From contig BAXV01000009.1 of the NCBI GenBank assembly GCA_001310715.1, positions 1-64,000 of the forward strand: a stretch of 64,000 nt of DNA. Direction: 5' to 3'. Below the pieces are notes generated by a model. That model searched no databases. It was not told where the DNA came from and was given only the letters and a program-made list of their open reading frames with translations. Shown piece by piece: positions 10,250 to 19,861 of this stretch. Each line of letters opens with the position of its first letter. Position 1 is the stretch's first letter. This stretch comes from Pseudovibrio sp. JCM 19062 (GTDB lineage: Bacteria; Pseudomonadota; Alphaproteobacteria; Rhizobiales; Stappiaceae). Made by a program: the position numbers and the translations under genes.

Positions 10250-11888
10250 GTGCTGCCAACAGTGACGACCTACGAGGATTTACGCGCTCAGTTTCGCTGG
10301 ACTATTCCGGCGAGCTACAATATCGCGTTTGATGCGTGTGATCGTTGGGCTGATGTTGAGCCAGAGCGCACGGCTTTGCTGCATGTGCTGGGTTCTGGTG
10401 ACGTTGAGGCGTGGAGCTACGGGCAACTCAAAGTAAACTCCTGCAAGCTTGCCAATGCGTTGCATTCTTTAGGGGTGGTTGCACGCGACCGTGTGGCTTT
10501 GCTGCTGCCGCAAGCGCGGAAACGGCTATTTCACATCTTGCGATTTATCGGCTTGGCGCGATCGCTGTCCCGCTGGCGGCTTTGTTTGGCCCTGAAGCGC
10601 TGCAATACCGGCTGGAGAATGCTGGTGCGAAGGTGGTGATCACCAACGAAGCTGGCCTTGAGAAGCTTGCTGCACTGCGTGAGCATCTGCCGTATCTAGA
10701 GCATGTCATTTGTGTTGATGGCGCAAGAGAGGATGCCATTGGGTACCATAGCTTGCTTGCGAACAGCTCAGACAGCTTTGAGAGCTGTGCCACTGGCCTG
10801 ATGATCCCGCTTTGATGATCTACACTTCTGGCACGACAGGGCAGCCCAAAGGGGCATTGCTTGCGCATCGGGTGTTGCTCGGGCATTTGCCGGGCATTCA
10901 GATGGCGCATGAGTTTTTTTCCGCAAGCTGGAGACTTGTTTTGGACGCCTGCTGATTGGGCGTGGCTGGTGGTCTCTTGAATGCGTTGCTGCCTTCCCTG
11001 AAGTTTGGCGTGCCTGTGGTTACTGCACGGATCGATAAGTTTGATCCGGAAGGCGCGTTTGAATTGATGGTGCGTCACGGCGTGCGCAATGCGTTTATTC
11101 CGCCGACTGCGCTGAAGATGATGCGGAGTGTCGATCATCGGCTATTCTGAGAATCTTCAACTGCGTTCTGTTTGCTCTGCGGGGGAAGCGTTGGGCCGTG
11201 AGACGTTTGCGTGGTGCAAAGAGGCTCTTGGTGTTGCGGTAAACGAGATGTATGGGCAGACCGAGTGCAATCTGGTGCTTGGCTCTGGAGCTGGGATCGG
11301 TATTTCTCGTGCAGGTGCGATTGGCAAGCCGGTGCCGGGGCATGACGTTGCTGTTATTCGCCCTGATGGTTCAGTCTGCGAGCCAGAAGAGCAGGGAGAG
11401 ATTGCTGTTCGTCGCGGCACGCCCGTTATGTTCCTCGGGTATTGGAAGCGACCTGATGCAGATGAGGGCAAGTTCCTTGGTGATTGGATGCTGACGGGAG
11501 ATCAGGCGTGGTTGATGCGGATGGCTACGTCCATTTTGTTGGCCGTAATGATGATGTGATCACCTCTGCTGGCTACCGTATTGGACCTACCGAGATTGAA
11601 GATTGTCTGATCAAGCATGAAGCGGTCGGGCTGGCTGCTGTTGTCGGTAAGCCTGATCCGGTGCGCACGGAGATTGTGAAGGCGTATATTGTCCTGAAGG
11701 ATGGATTTGAGCAGAGCGATGATTTGGTTGAAGACATTCGCCAATATGTGCGCGTGAGGCTTTCGGCTCACGAGTATCCGCGGGAAATCGAGTTTGTCTC
11801 GGAAATGCCGTTGACGACCAGCGGAAAGGTTATTCGCCGGATCTTGCGGAGTAGAGCACAGGAAGAAGCTGATCTGGTTGAAGGCTAG
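10250..11888 (+). CDS. acyl-CoA synthetase, AMP-forming (multiply frameshifted)
   Basis: AMP-dependent acyl-CoA ligase of the ACSM/medium-chain type. The ATP-binding signature [11 protein letters not shown] is at about 10820, MYGQTECN (A5 motif) near 11250, GDQ and the hinge region near 11500, and the C-terminal lysine motif TTSGKVIRR near 11820. Start GTG at 10250 has GAGGAGG about 8 bases upstream. At least six frame changes are needed (about 10510, 10800, 10915 in a T8 run, 10950, 11140, 11505). That is more than in any other gene here, so it could be a true pseudogene, although the motifs are all preserved. Confidence 0.8.
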
Positions 11889-11891
11889 GTG

Positions 11892-13017
11892 CTACTTGCG
11901 GCCGAGCAGCTTCTTGATTTTGCTCTTTAATGCCTGCTTTGCACGTGATCCGGCTTCAGCTTCCCACATTGCAAAGCGTGCTATCGGGCCTTTGCCGATC
12001 AGCAGGGTGGCGTAGGAAAACCTTGCTGTCCAAGCTTTGTTTGCCATCTGGTTGTCGGGGGTTGAAAGAGAGTCTGCGCCCGAAAACTCAGGGTCCTCCA
12101 AGAACTTCTCCGCGCTGTAGTAGATGAGCAGTTGACCGGGTGAAAACTTTGCAAGGCTCTCGTCGAAGGTTGTTTTCCAGGCGAATATGCGGCCTTGCTC
12201 GCGGAGCTGGAGGTTGGTGGCGATCAGCTGGCCGTTCAGTCGCAATTGTCCGATACGGATATTTCCAGCTTGTGCTTGTTTGGAGACCATCTCTCTGGTG
12301 AAGGCTGCGTCGGGTTCTCTGGAAAGCAACGCGGTGCCTTGTTTGCCTTTCCATCCAGCCGCTTCCAATTTCAGGAAGTCTTCCAGTCCCATCTGTAAGT
12401 CACTCGAGCTGTCCAGCATGGAGAATGTAAGTGTTCCTTGCTTTTCGAGACGACGCTGGCTTTTGACTGTGCCTTTCCATGAGGAGCGTTTCTTTAGGGC
12501 GTCAAAATCCGCTTGTCCCATGGTGCCGGACAGTTGGAAAGCGCGGTCCTCCTGAGATGATGCGTGTTGCTGCCAACCGTTGGTCAGAAGTGCTTCTTGA
12601 AGGCGTTTGTAAACGGGGCCCTCTGTTCCATGGAATGGGAGCAGCAGGGTTTGGGTCCAGCTCAGGCTACAAGCGGTCTCCAACAGTTTGTTGAGTGTTG
12701 CTGGTGTTGCTTCTTCGGAGAGTAATAGGGTGCCGAGCGGGCCATAAGCGCCAGCCAGCGCGCAGGGGAGTTTGAAGAGTAGGCCACGCCGTATTTTCAC
12801 GACTGGCAAGGCTGCGAGGCTTTTGTGCCGGAAGGATCCAGTGCCAGTAACAGCTTGATGGAGCCTTTGCCTTGTGCGTGTTGAAGGCCGTTACAAAACT
12901 GCTGGAGAAAAACGGATTGGGCTCAACGGCATTTACAGACAGCTGTTGCCAAAGGTGGTCTACTGTTTCATCCTCGCCGGGTGTCAGCAGTTTGATTGTT
13001 GCGCTATCCTGCCTCAT
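11892..13017 (-). CDS. CelD/BcsL-like GNAT acetyltransferase (frameshifted)
   Basis: Cytoplasmic acyltransferase of the CelD/BcsL GNAT type found in exopolysaccharide loci. The conserved KSRRxLxRxEKxG-like element appears as WKGTVKSQRRLEKQGTLTF, followed by FLKLEAAGWKGKQGTAL and the acetyl-CoA domain with IATNLQLREQGRIFAWKTTFDE. Two indels near 12800-12880 break the first third: the repaired path reads G-S-I-K-L-L-L-A-L-D-P-S-G-T-K-A-S and then L-P-V-V-K-I-R-R-G. Its ATG overlaps the end of the flippase gene (13004-13017), so the two are translationally coupled. Acceptor unknown. Confidence 0.75.
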
Positions 13018-14424
13018 TGATTGCCGTTTCCCGTCTCTTCAATGGTAAAATGAATGTGTACAGGCCGAGGTGCTTGGCCGCACTGCGGTAGAGAATGGTG
13101 GCTTCAAAAATGATGACCAATGTGGTTGCCAGTGCAGCTCCATAGAGACCGAATATCGGAATGAAGATGGTGTTGAGAATAACGTTCATTACAAATACGG
13201 TGGCATAGATTTTTGCGCAGATGTTCTGGTGGCCTGACAGCGACAGCAATACGTCAACCGGGCCAACAGATGCGCGCGCGAGCACGCCTATGATGAGAAT
13301 GTAGAGGATCGGTGTACCTTGCGTGAAGTTCTCGCCAAATAGGGAGAGCAGAAACGGGCCGACTGCCATAATAAACCCAGCCATAAGCAGGGTTGGCCAG
13401 AAGGTCATTTGGGCGGTGTTGCGGACAAAGTCTTTGAGACCGGCCTTATCGTTGGAATGATAGAGTCTGGCCATGCGCGGTGCGCTGGCCGCGCGTACGG
13501 CGTAATAAACAAAATGCATCAGAGCGAGCGTGCGTGAGGCCGCGAAGTAAATGCCTATCTGATCCGGTGGAAGCCAGATGCCGATCAGGATTACATCTGA
13601 GCTGGTGATGAGCTGAAAGAAGCCATCAACTGCCAACATGGGCACAGAAACAAGCAACCATGACTTTATCTGCAGCTTGCGTGGGCAGAGTGGTGAACCC
13701 TGCGCAGGGAGACTTCCATCATGATGGTCTGGAGGGCTGTGATGGTCCAGACCGCTGCGATGGTCACGATGCAGGCTGTGACAGCTGTGGGGGGATAATC
13801 CAGCGCCAGAGCAATCATCATATAGATAAGTACCAGCAGCGGGCGGCCAATAAAGTCCGGTATCATCGCTTTAAGTTGCCAGTCCTGTGCACGGGCGACG
13901 CCTTCCAGCATACCTGTGTAGGTGTGCATGGGCAGGCAGACTGCGATCAGGTAGAGCGGCAGAATATAGGCATTGCTAATGAAATCGGAGAACAGCCATG
14001 CGATGGAAACGCCAAGTACCGCGATGGTGGTGGAGCTGAGCAGCACTAGAAAGCGGGCGCTGAAGAGCAGGCCATTGAGGAGCTCGTATTGCTTCTTTTC
14101 CAGATATTCCGGAATGAAGCGGAGCAGTGAAACAGAGAAGCCAAGGCCGGAGAAGACGGTTAGAATGACGATGACCGTCCAGACAACGATGAAGACACCG
14201 TACTCTGAAGCTCCCATCCAGCGGGCGAGGAAGACCTGCATGATATAGGCGAGGGCGGCACTTGCGACACGTAGTGCAAAGACGATCAGAGCAGAGCGCT
14301 GCGCTCCACCTGCGTCGCCCTGACCGAAGAGGGTGCTGAGTATCTTTTCCAGAATCGGCAGCAGCCTTGCCTGAGTGCGGTGGGGGAGAAGCACGACTGC
14401 CCATTTGAGGAGGAGTTCTTGCAC
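13004..14424 (-). CDS. polysaccharide/lipid-linked oligosaccharide flippase (Wzx/MVF type)
   Basis: Multi-pass inner-membrane transporter that probably flips a lipid-linked glycan. The N-terminal half has FLARWMGASEYGVFIVVWTVI, typical of the Polysacc_synt family, and repeated hydrophobic helices; the C-terminal half continues with IGIYFAASRTLALMHFVYYAVRAASAPRMARLYH. One base is missing near 13675 (a C in a CCC run): the repaired frame reads R-K-L-Q-I-K-S-W-L-L-V-S. It overlaps the acetyltransferase gene, suggesting a two-gene envelope-glycan operon. Glycan identity cannot be inferred. Confidence 0.8.
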
Positions 14425-14613
14425 GCGGTATGCCCTAATTATTACTGGTCTATTATTACTAGCATTAAAATTAATATATTCAGAATGTCAGTGGGCGGGT
14501 TTGCTGTATCAGGCAGCTGCTTAGTTAAATCAGAGGCTTAGTGGATATGGCCGAACTGGAAATATTTGTTTCCGATAATCCTTATGGTTTTTGCAGATTG
14601 ACTCGGATGTGGT

Positions 14614-14642
14614 TTGACGGAATCAATTAAGGAACATATAGT
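14614..14642 (+). promoter_or_regulatory. near-consensus sigma-70 promoter
   Basis: TTGACG at 14614-14619, exactly 17 bases, then TATAGT at 14637-14642; each hexamer has five of six consensus bases. It points at a region without a convincing gene. Confidence 0.7.
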
Positions 14643-14648
14643 GAACAA

Positions 14649-14803
14649 AATGAGGTTTTGCCGAGAGTGCCTTGAAGCGAAAACATCGCGAACTGCAGAG
14701 CTGCGCGACCGCCCGGTGATGCTAGAGGGACGCCTCCTCTCAAGCAAGCAGCTTTTACCGGTCCCTGCGTCCGCCCAAACTGATCGGGGACCGGCTGCTC
14801 TTT
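14649..14803 (+). ncRNA. candidate small RNA, about 155 nt
   Basis: Bounded by the near-consensus promoter at 14614-14642 and by a strong hairpin: AGCAGC-4 nt-CCGGTCCC pairs with GGGACCGG-CTGCT, followed by CTTTT. Between them is a second small hairpin whose flank carries CGCCTCCTCTC, an anti-Shine-Dalgarno-like CCUCCU motif of the kind used by several alphaproteobacterial trans-acting small RNAs. A leaderless 65-codon frame (ATG 14650) overlaps it, but has no ribosome site and no recognisable protein. Sequence is not that of 6S, 4.5S or tmRNA. Confidence 0.5.
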
Positions 14804-14878
14804 TCGATAAACTGAAGATGTCCGTTTGCGAAAGTAGCAGAGAATGATCCTGTTAGATCGAGAAGGGGCAGAGCCTTT

Positions 14879-15286
14879 TTAGAGGCGGGCACCTTCTTCG
14901 AGAGGTTCGACGTAGAACCAGCGGCCTTTACGTTTCTTGAAAAGGCTGAGTTCCCGTTGCTCTCCTAACTGGCCGTGGGCAAGGTATTTCGCACAAAACA
15001 GGACGCTGCCTTTGGCGTCTCCTGCCTGACCCATTTCGGTTGCCAGAATCTCCAGTCCAATCCATTGGGTTTGTGCTGCGTATTCAGCGACTTCAATTGG
15101 GTTGAAGGTTTTCTGGTAGCGGGGCCACAGGGTTTCTTTCAGGTATTCGATATTCTGTGTTGAGTAGGCGCTGTAGCGGGAGCGCATGAGCTGCTCTGCT
15201 GTTTCAGGCAGGGCCTTGCCTTGCAGAAAAGGCTGACAACAGGCTTCGAAGTCTTTTCCTGATTGACATGGGCAGGGCGTTGTCAT
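14879..15286 (-). CDS. YchJ-family SEC-C motif protein
   Basis: Intact 135-residue protein of the UPF0225/YchJ family. A Cys-rich SEC-C zinc motif CPCQSGKDFEACC opens the protein (residues 5-17) and the rest is an NTF2-like domain containing MRSRYSAYSTQNIEYL and KGSVLFCAKYL. The family's function is not established. Stands alone between the candidate small RNA and the FAD monooxygenase. Confidence 0.85.
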   Translation of the reverse strand: MTTPCPCQSGKDFEACCQPFLQGKALPETAEQLMRSRYSAYSTQNIEYLKETLWPRYQKTFNPIEVAEYAAQTQWIGLEILATEMGQAGDAKGSVLFCAKYLAHGQLGEQRELSLFKKRKGRWFYVEPLEEGARL

Positions 15287-15485
15287 TGATGACCATCCTT
15301 TAGAATTTCTTGCAGTATGTGCGGTCAGAATTTAAAGGCGCAGCTAAACGGCACTTTCCGGGACAGGTCAAGAAGGACAAACAAGCTGCTCCAAGAGTGA
15401 TTAAAGTTCGTGCGACTGGTTCAATCCTCCAACAGTGTCTTTTCCATAGGATGCAGGAATAAGTTTTCTGCACGGTAGGATAGTA

Positions 15486-16598
15486 ATGCAAAAAGGGTCC
15501 ATTTTGATTGTTGGCGCAGGCCCCAGCGGGTTGACTGCTGCAATAGAACTGAAGCGGCGTGGTTTTTCCCCCCGCATCATTGATAAGAGCGACCGCCCAC
15601 ACGTTCAATCACGGGCACTTGCTATTAATCCACGGAGTCTCCAGATCCTGAAACCATCCGGTGTGACTGAGAAGTTGCTGGAGAAGGCGTGGAAGCTGAA
15701 TCATGTGCACTTTCGTGGACCAAATAACGAGTTGCTGGAGGTTGATCTTTCGGATCTTGGAGGCCCCTACAATTTCATCCTGTCCCTTCCGCAATACAAA
15801 ACCGAGACTATTTTGGAACGGCATCTGACTGAGCAGGGCGTGCAGGTTGAGAGAGAATGTGAACTGATACGGATCGATCAGCAGGATGATACAGTAACGG
15901 CTACCATACAGACCAGCAGTGGTGAGGAAGAGGTTCTGCATCCGTCTATGGTGATCGGCGCAGATGGAGCGCATTCTATTGTGCGGAGCCAGATGGAGAT
16001 GAGCTTTACCGGTAGTTCCTATCCTCAGGATTGGGGCCTTGCGGATGTGGAGTTAGAGCCAACGATCTCTATGGATGGGCCGACCATGTTTGATCGCTCG
16101 CCGTATATCTTCGGCGTGATACCGTTTTCAGCAACGCGCGCGAGGATTGTTTCTGACTATCTTGAGCCGCTTGAAATCTTGCCGCCGATTTTGAAGGTGA
16201 CCAAAGTCCATTGGAAATCGACCTTCCGGATTTCGCACCGTCTGGCGAGCCTTTATCAAAAAGGGCGTGTTTTTCTGGTTGGAGATGCAGCTCATGTGCA
16301 CTCACCGTTTGGTGGTAGAGGCATGAATCTGGGAATTGAGGATGCGGCCTGGCTGGCGTGGCAGGTCTCAACCGGACATACGCATCAATATATGCTGGAT
16401 CGTCGCCCCGTTGCGGCGGAGGTTATCAAAGTTGTCGACTCTGGCACGCGGTTCTTTGCCTCAAATAGCACGGCTATCCGTCTCTTCAGGCAGAAGTTTT
16501 TGCCAGTGCTTGGGCGTACGGATTACTTTAAGGCGCGGTTTATGAGGATGATGTCAGCCGAGAATACGCCGTTTCCTCCTTGGCTGAAAGAGAACTAA
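15486..16598 (+). CDS. FAD-dependent aromatic-type monooxygenase
   Basis: Intact 370-residue flavoprotein monooxygenase of the PHBH/FAD_binding_3 family. The dinucleotide motif ILIVGAGPSGLTAA lies at residues 6-19, the DG segment as VIGADGAHSIVRSQM near residue 160, and the second FAD motif VFLVGDAAHVHSPFGGRGMNLGIEDA near 265-290. No C-terminal thioredoxin-like extension as in phenol hydroxylases. It is monocistronic, ending at a terminator. The hydroxylated substrate cannot be read from the sequence. Confidence 0.88.
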   Translation: MQKGSILIVGAGPSGLTAAIELKRRGFSPRIIDKSDRPHVQSRALAINPRSLQILKPSGVTEKLLEKAWKLNHVHFRGPNNELLEVDLSDLGGPYNFILSLPQYKTETILERHLTEQGVQVERECELIRIDQQDDTVTATIQTSSGEEEVLHPSMVIGADGAHSIVRSQMEMSFTGSSYPQDWGLADVELEPTISMDGPTMFDRSPYIFGVIPFSATRARIVSDYLEPLEILPPILKVTKVHWKSTFRISHRLASLYQKGRVFLVGDAAHVHSPFGGRGMNLGIEDAAWLAWQVSTGHTHQYMLDRRPVAAEVIKVVDSGTRFFASNSTAIRLFRQKFLPVLGRTDYFKARFMRMMSAENTPFPPWLKEN

Positions 16599-16639
16599 CT
16601 TAATCGAGGTTTGATTGAGACAGAGGCCCAGATAACAAA

Positions 16640-16672
16640 AAACCGCCTTGCGGCGGTTTGTTTGTTTTTTTT
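16640..16672 (+). terminator. rho-independent terminator after the monooxygenase
   Basis: AAACCGCC-TTGC-GGCGGTTT, a perfect 8-bp stem with a tetraloop, followed by a T-rich tract. On the other strand the A run upstream also gives the convergent tRNA transcript an exit. Confidence 0.9.
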
Positions 16673-16745
16673 GGAGCGGGCGAGGCGATTCGAACGCCCG
16701 ACCTAACCTTGGCAAGGTTATGCTCTACCCCTGAGCTACGCCCGC
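16672..16745 (-). tRNA. tRNA-Gly (GCC), copy 2
   Basis: 74-nt cloverleaf with encoded CCA; anticodon loop TTGCCAA gives GCC. The acceptor stem is GCGGGCG/CGCCCGC and the T loop TTCGAAT. The variable loop has four bases (GGTC) where the sister copy has five (GGGTC). It is second in a two-tRNA transcript. Confidence 0.93.
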
Positions 16746-16792
16746 ATATCCAAAAAGTCCAACTTCGCGAAAACTCAGTTTCTTAGAGAAAC

Positions 16793-16867
16793 TGGAGCGG
16801 GCGATGAGATTCGAACTCACGACCCTAACCTTGGCAAGGTTATGCTCTACCCCTGAGCTACGCCCGC
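16793..16867 (-). tRNA. tRNA-Gly (GCC), copy 1
   Basis: 75-nt cloverleaf with encoded CCA, anticodon GCC. Identical acceptor, D and anticodon arms to the copy at 16672-16745, but a different T stem (GTGAG against GGGCG). The 47-bp gap suggests co-transcription and processing. Confidence 0.95.
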
Positions 16868-16916
16868 ATTTTGTTTCGCTAGGACCGTTTGTGGCGGCCC
16901 CGTCGGTGAGGTGGGA

Positions 16917-16946
16917 GCTATATGACAAAAGCTCGGGTGATTGCAA
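16917..16946 (-). promoter_or_regulatory. promoter of the tRNA-Gly pair
   Basis: Read on the minus strand: TTGCAA, 18-base spacer, TATAGC. A GC-rich stretch follows the -10, as in stringently controlled stable-RNA promoters. The start site would be about 43 bases before the first tRNA. Confidence 0.5.
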
Positions 16947-17456
16947 CAAGGAATTTGAAATTGATTGTGGGATTTCCATAATATTGTGGACGTCGAAGTT
17001 ATAGGGATATTTTGAAAATATCTTTTGTAACAAATAGATAGAGTTGTTTTTCTAGCTATTTTTGCGTTGTGGAAATAATTGCACTTGAGTAAAATAACGT
17101 ATGTGCGTTTCTCTGGAATATCGGGTGGATCCTTTGAGCTTAGAAACCGGTTCCCTCATATATCTCAAGTAGATCCGTAAATTTTTGATGTCTTCGTGAC
17201 CGTGCCTGCATAGTGCTGGCAAGCTTTCGGTCTCATGGGGTGGCGGGATCATATTCTGTGGTTTGGAGAAGGCTGGCTCCATTCCCGGATCTGTTCGTGA
17301 TGACAGCTCGTTAAGCACTTAATTTGTGGTCAGTTTGCCTAAGGCTGGCCATTTCTACGGATTGCTTGCCTTTTTTTCGTCTGTGGCTTAAAACGGGGCA
17401 GCATTTATGTGGCAAACACTTGGGTTATCTCAGAGACTTGGAGGAGGTTCTTCTAT
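16947..17456. other. gene-free stretch between tRNA-Gly and the deacylase gene
   Basis: About 500 bp, AT-rich. The only structure I see is a 17-bp palindrome at 17006-17022 (GATATTTT-G-AAAATATC). Open frames here lack ribosome sites and family features. GGAGGAGG at 17440-17447 serves the next gene. Confidence 0.6.
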
Positions 17457-17984
17457 ATGCCAGCAAGCCGTCCGCAATTGATGTCCTTTTTGGAAGACTT
17501 GAACATTCCGGTTTCTACAGTTGATCACGAACCGGTTTTTACGGTTGCTGAGTCTTCTGATTTGCATGATCGTATTCCGGGAGGGCACACCAAGAACCTG
17601 TTTCTCAAAGACAAAAAGGGGAATCTCTTTTTGGTGGTTGCGCTTCATGATGCGACGATCGATCTGAAGAAGATTTCTGCGGTTATTGGCGCGTCCGGTC
17701 GTGTTTCCTTTGGTAAGGCAGACCTACTTGAAGAGGTTCTGGGTGTTACTCCGGGATCGGTTACGCCGTTCTCGTTGATCAACGACCAGGAAGAACAGCG
17801 GGTATCTGTGGTGTTTGATGCGAACATGATGGAGCAGGATACTCTGAACTTCCATCCACTGCTGAACAACGCTTCTACCGCGATTTCGGCGGAAGGTCTG
17901 ATGGCGTTTGCCAAGGCGTGTGGGCATGATGCAAGAGTGCTGGCGGTCTCTGAGGAAGCGCAGAAAGTCACTGAAGATCTATAA
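17457..17984 (+). CDS. prolyl-tRNA editing protein (YbaK/ProXp-like deacylase)
   Basis: Intact protein of about 175 residues with the YbaK/aminoacyl-tRNA-deacylase fold; it hydrolyses mischarged tRNA(Pro) (alanyl or cysteinyl) in trans. Seen here: FTVAESSDLHDRIPGGHTKNLFLKD (with the conserved Lys in the active-site strand) and FGKADLLEEVLGVTPGSVTPFSL with the family's GxxPGxVTPF element. Start ATG at 17457 is supported by GGAGGAGG 9 bases before it. The gene is monocistronic. Exact specificity (ProXp-ala against YbaK) is not settled by what I can see; the length and GGHTKNLFL favour ProXp-ala. Confidence 0.85.
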   Translation: MPASRPQLMSFLEDLNIPVSTVDHEPVFTVAESSDLHDRIPGGHTKNLFLKDKKGNLFLVVALHDATIDLKKISAVIGASGRVSFGKADLLEEVLGVTPGSVTPFSLINDQEEQRVSVVFDANMMEQDTLNFHPLLNNASTAISAEGLMAFAKACGHDARVLAVSEEAQKVTEDL

Positions 17985-18106
17985 AAACTAAGCGTTTGCC
18001 AATTGTAATTGGTCTCATCTACGACCATTTTAGGCAGCAGTTAGAGAATTTTGATATGAGGAGCGCTGACGTAAGCAGCTCCCAGTTCAGGTAAAGGGTC
18101 AAGATA

Positions 18107-19105
18107 ATGAGTGGATCCGGATATTCCGTAGGTGGTAGCTTTGGTGGCTCCATGGGCGGTGGATATGGCGGCGGGTACCAGACCAATACACAGGCTGGTG
18201 CAGCTTCTCCATCCGCAGCTCCGGCAGCCAATGCTGCTGACTTGATTGTTGATACAACCACTCAGACTTTTATGCAGGATGTTATCGAGGGCTCCCGTAA
18301 TCAGGTTGTTCTCGTTGATTTCTGGGCGCCGTGGTGTGGTCCGTGTAAGCAGCTTACTCCGACGCTTGAGAAAGTGGTCAAGGAAGCCAATGGCGCTGTT
18401 AAGCTGGTGAAGATGAACATCGAAGACTACCCGGAAGTTGCGGGCCAGATGGGTGTTCAGTCGATTCCGGCTGTTTTCGCGTTTAAAGGTGGCCAGCCCG
18501 TTGACGGGTTCATGGGTGCGCAGACCGAAGGCGAGATCAAGAAGTTTCTCGACCGTATTGGTGTGCAGATTGGTCCGAGCGATCTGGAAGTGATGCTGGA
18601 AAAAGCTGATGAGCTTCGTGATGCTGAAGGGTATCCGGAAGCTGCACAGCTTTACGGAGGGGCGCTTTCTATCGATGCTGGCAATGTGCAAGCCTTGTGT
18701 GGCCTTGCCATGTGCTATCTGGCGCTTGCAGAGAAAGACCATGCAAAGCAGATGCTCGACATGGTGCCGGAAGATCAGCGCGGTTCTCAGTATTTCGTCG
18801 CTGCAAAAGCAGCGCTGGAGCTTGCCGAGCAGTCAGAAGGGCTTGATGACCTTTCCGAATTGCGTCAGCGCGTAGACGTAAACGCAGATGACCATCAAGC
18901 ACGTTTTGATCTTGCACTGGCGCTTAGCGGCAAAGGCGACAAGAACGGCGCTGTTGATGAGTTGATCGAGATTATTCGCCGTGATCGCGAGTGGAATGAA
19001 GACGGTGCACGCAAGCAATTGCTGCAATTCTTTGAGGCATGGGGCTTTAAAGATTCAGGTGCTGTTTACGGTCGCCGTAAACTCTCCTCAATTTTATTCT
19101 CGTAA
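18107..19105 (+). CDS. CnoX/YbbN-like thioredoxin with TPR tail
   Basis: Intact 332-residue cytoplasmic chaperedoxin-type protein. Residues 1-40 are a low-complexity Gly/Ser/Ala tail. A thioredoxin domain follows with DFWAPWCGPCKQ near residue 77 and cis-proline QSIPAVFAF. Then a helical TPR-like part (EGYPEAAQLYGGALSIDAGNVQALCGLAMCYLA) and the Tetratricopeptide_9-type C-terminus VDELIEIIRRDREWNEDGARKQLLQFFEAWG. The CGPC active site is complete, unlike E. coli CnoX (SQHC). Members bind unfolded or chlorinated clients and hand them to GroEL. It heads a likely operon with the LON-domain and Trm112 genes. Confidence 0.9.
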   Translation: MSGSGYSVGGSFGGSMGGGYGGGYQTNTQAGAASPSAAPAANAADLIVDTTTQTFMQDVIEGSRNQVVLVDFWAPWCGPCKQLTPTLEKVVKEANGAVKLVKMNIEDYPEVAGQMGVQSIPAVFAFKGGQPVDGFMGAQTEGEIKKFLDRIGVQIGPSDLEVMLEKADELRDAEGYPEAAQLYGGALSIDAGNVQALCGLAMCYLALAEKDHAKQMLDMVPEDQRGSQYFVAAKAALELAEQSEGLDDLSELRQRVDVNADDHQARFDLALALSGKGDKNGAVDELIEIIRRDREWNEDGARKQLLQFFEAWGFKDSGAVYGRRKLSSILFS

Positions 19106-19147
19106 TCTTGGCCTAATAATAAGAGCGGAGAGCACTTAAGTGGCTCG

Positions 19148-19828
19148 ATGACTGTTGGAAATGCGACCTACGCAGGTCTGGATGATCTGCCGCAGGTTGT
19201 GCCGTTGTTTGTTTTGCCGGGGGCTATCTTGCTCCCGCGCTCCCACATGCCTCTCAATGTATTTGAGCCGCGCTATACCGCGATGATCGACAATGCTTTG
19301 CGCACTGATCGGATGATCGGGGTCATTCAGCCGCAGTTTGATACCACTGACGAAGAACTGGCCGGACGGCCCAAGCTTTGCACTGTGGGCTGTATGGGGC
19401 GTATTACCGGTTTTCAGGAGAGTGGCGACGGGCGCTATCTGATCACGCTTTCCGGTGTTTCCCGCTTTGAACTGCGTGGTGAGCTGGAAGAGCGCGCGCC
19501 ATTCCGTCGTGGACATGTTGACCCAACCCGTTTTGCCAGTGATCTGAAGACAGGCTTTGGTGAAGATGAGGTTGATCGGGACCAGCTGCTTGCAACGCTG
19601 AAGGAATATCTGAGCGTGAATGAGCTGGAAGCGGATTGGGAGAGCGTCAATTCCGCATCTACCGAGATATTGGTCAATGCGCTGTGCATGATGAGTCCTT
19701 ATGGACCAAAAGAGAAGCAGGCTCTGTTGGAAACGGAAAATCTGAAAGTGCGTGCGGATACGCTTGTTGCGCTGGCTGAGGTAGAGCTGGCACGTGGCAA
19801 CGGCAGTACTGGCAGCACTCTTCAGTGA
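19148..19828 (+). CDS. LON substrate-binding-domain protein
   Basis: Intact 226-residue protein consisting of a LON N-terminal (LON_substr_bdg) domain without the AAA+ or protease parts. Diagnostic: VVPLFVLPGAILLPRSHMPLNVFEPRYTAMIDNALRTDRMIGVIQP near the start and the C-terminal helical bundle EILVNALCMMSPYGPKEKQALLE. Stand-alone LON-domain proteins are thought to be substrate or adaptor modules, but no activity is assigned. It lies 42 bp after the thioredoxin gene and 18 bp before Trm112, the common alphaproteobacterial order. Confidence 0.88.
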   Translation: MTVGNATYAGLDDLPQVVPLFVLPGAILLPRSHMPLNVFEPRYTAMIDNALRTDRMIGVIQPQFDTTDEELAGRPKLCTVGCMGRITGFQESGDGRYLITLSGVSRFELRGELEERAPFRRGHVDPTRFASDLKTGFGEDEVDRDQLLATLKEYLSVNELEADWESVNSASTEILVNALCMMSPYGPKEKQALLETENLKVRADTLVALAEVELARGNGSTGSTLQ

Positions 19829-19861
19829 CGCAGGTAAGAATAAGATATGAATGAGGGCTCT

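Noticed and set aside
14614..14847. 77-codon plus-strand open frame over the candidate small RNA
   Set aside because: It begins at a TTG inside the -35 element, so the start could not be transcribed; the shorter ATG version at 14650 has no ribosome site.
17052..17318. 88-codon minus-strand frame upstream of the tRNA-Gly pair
   Set aside because: No ribosome site, unusual composition and no family resemblance.
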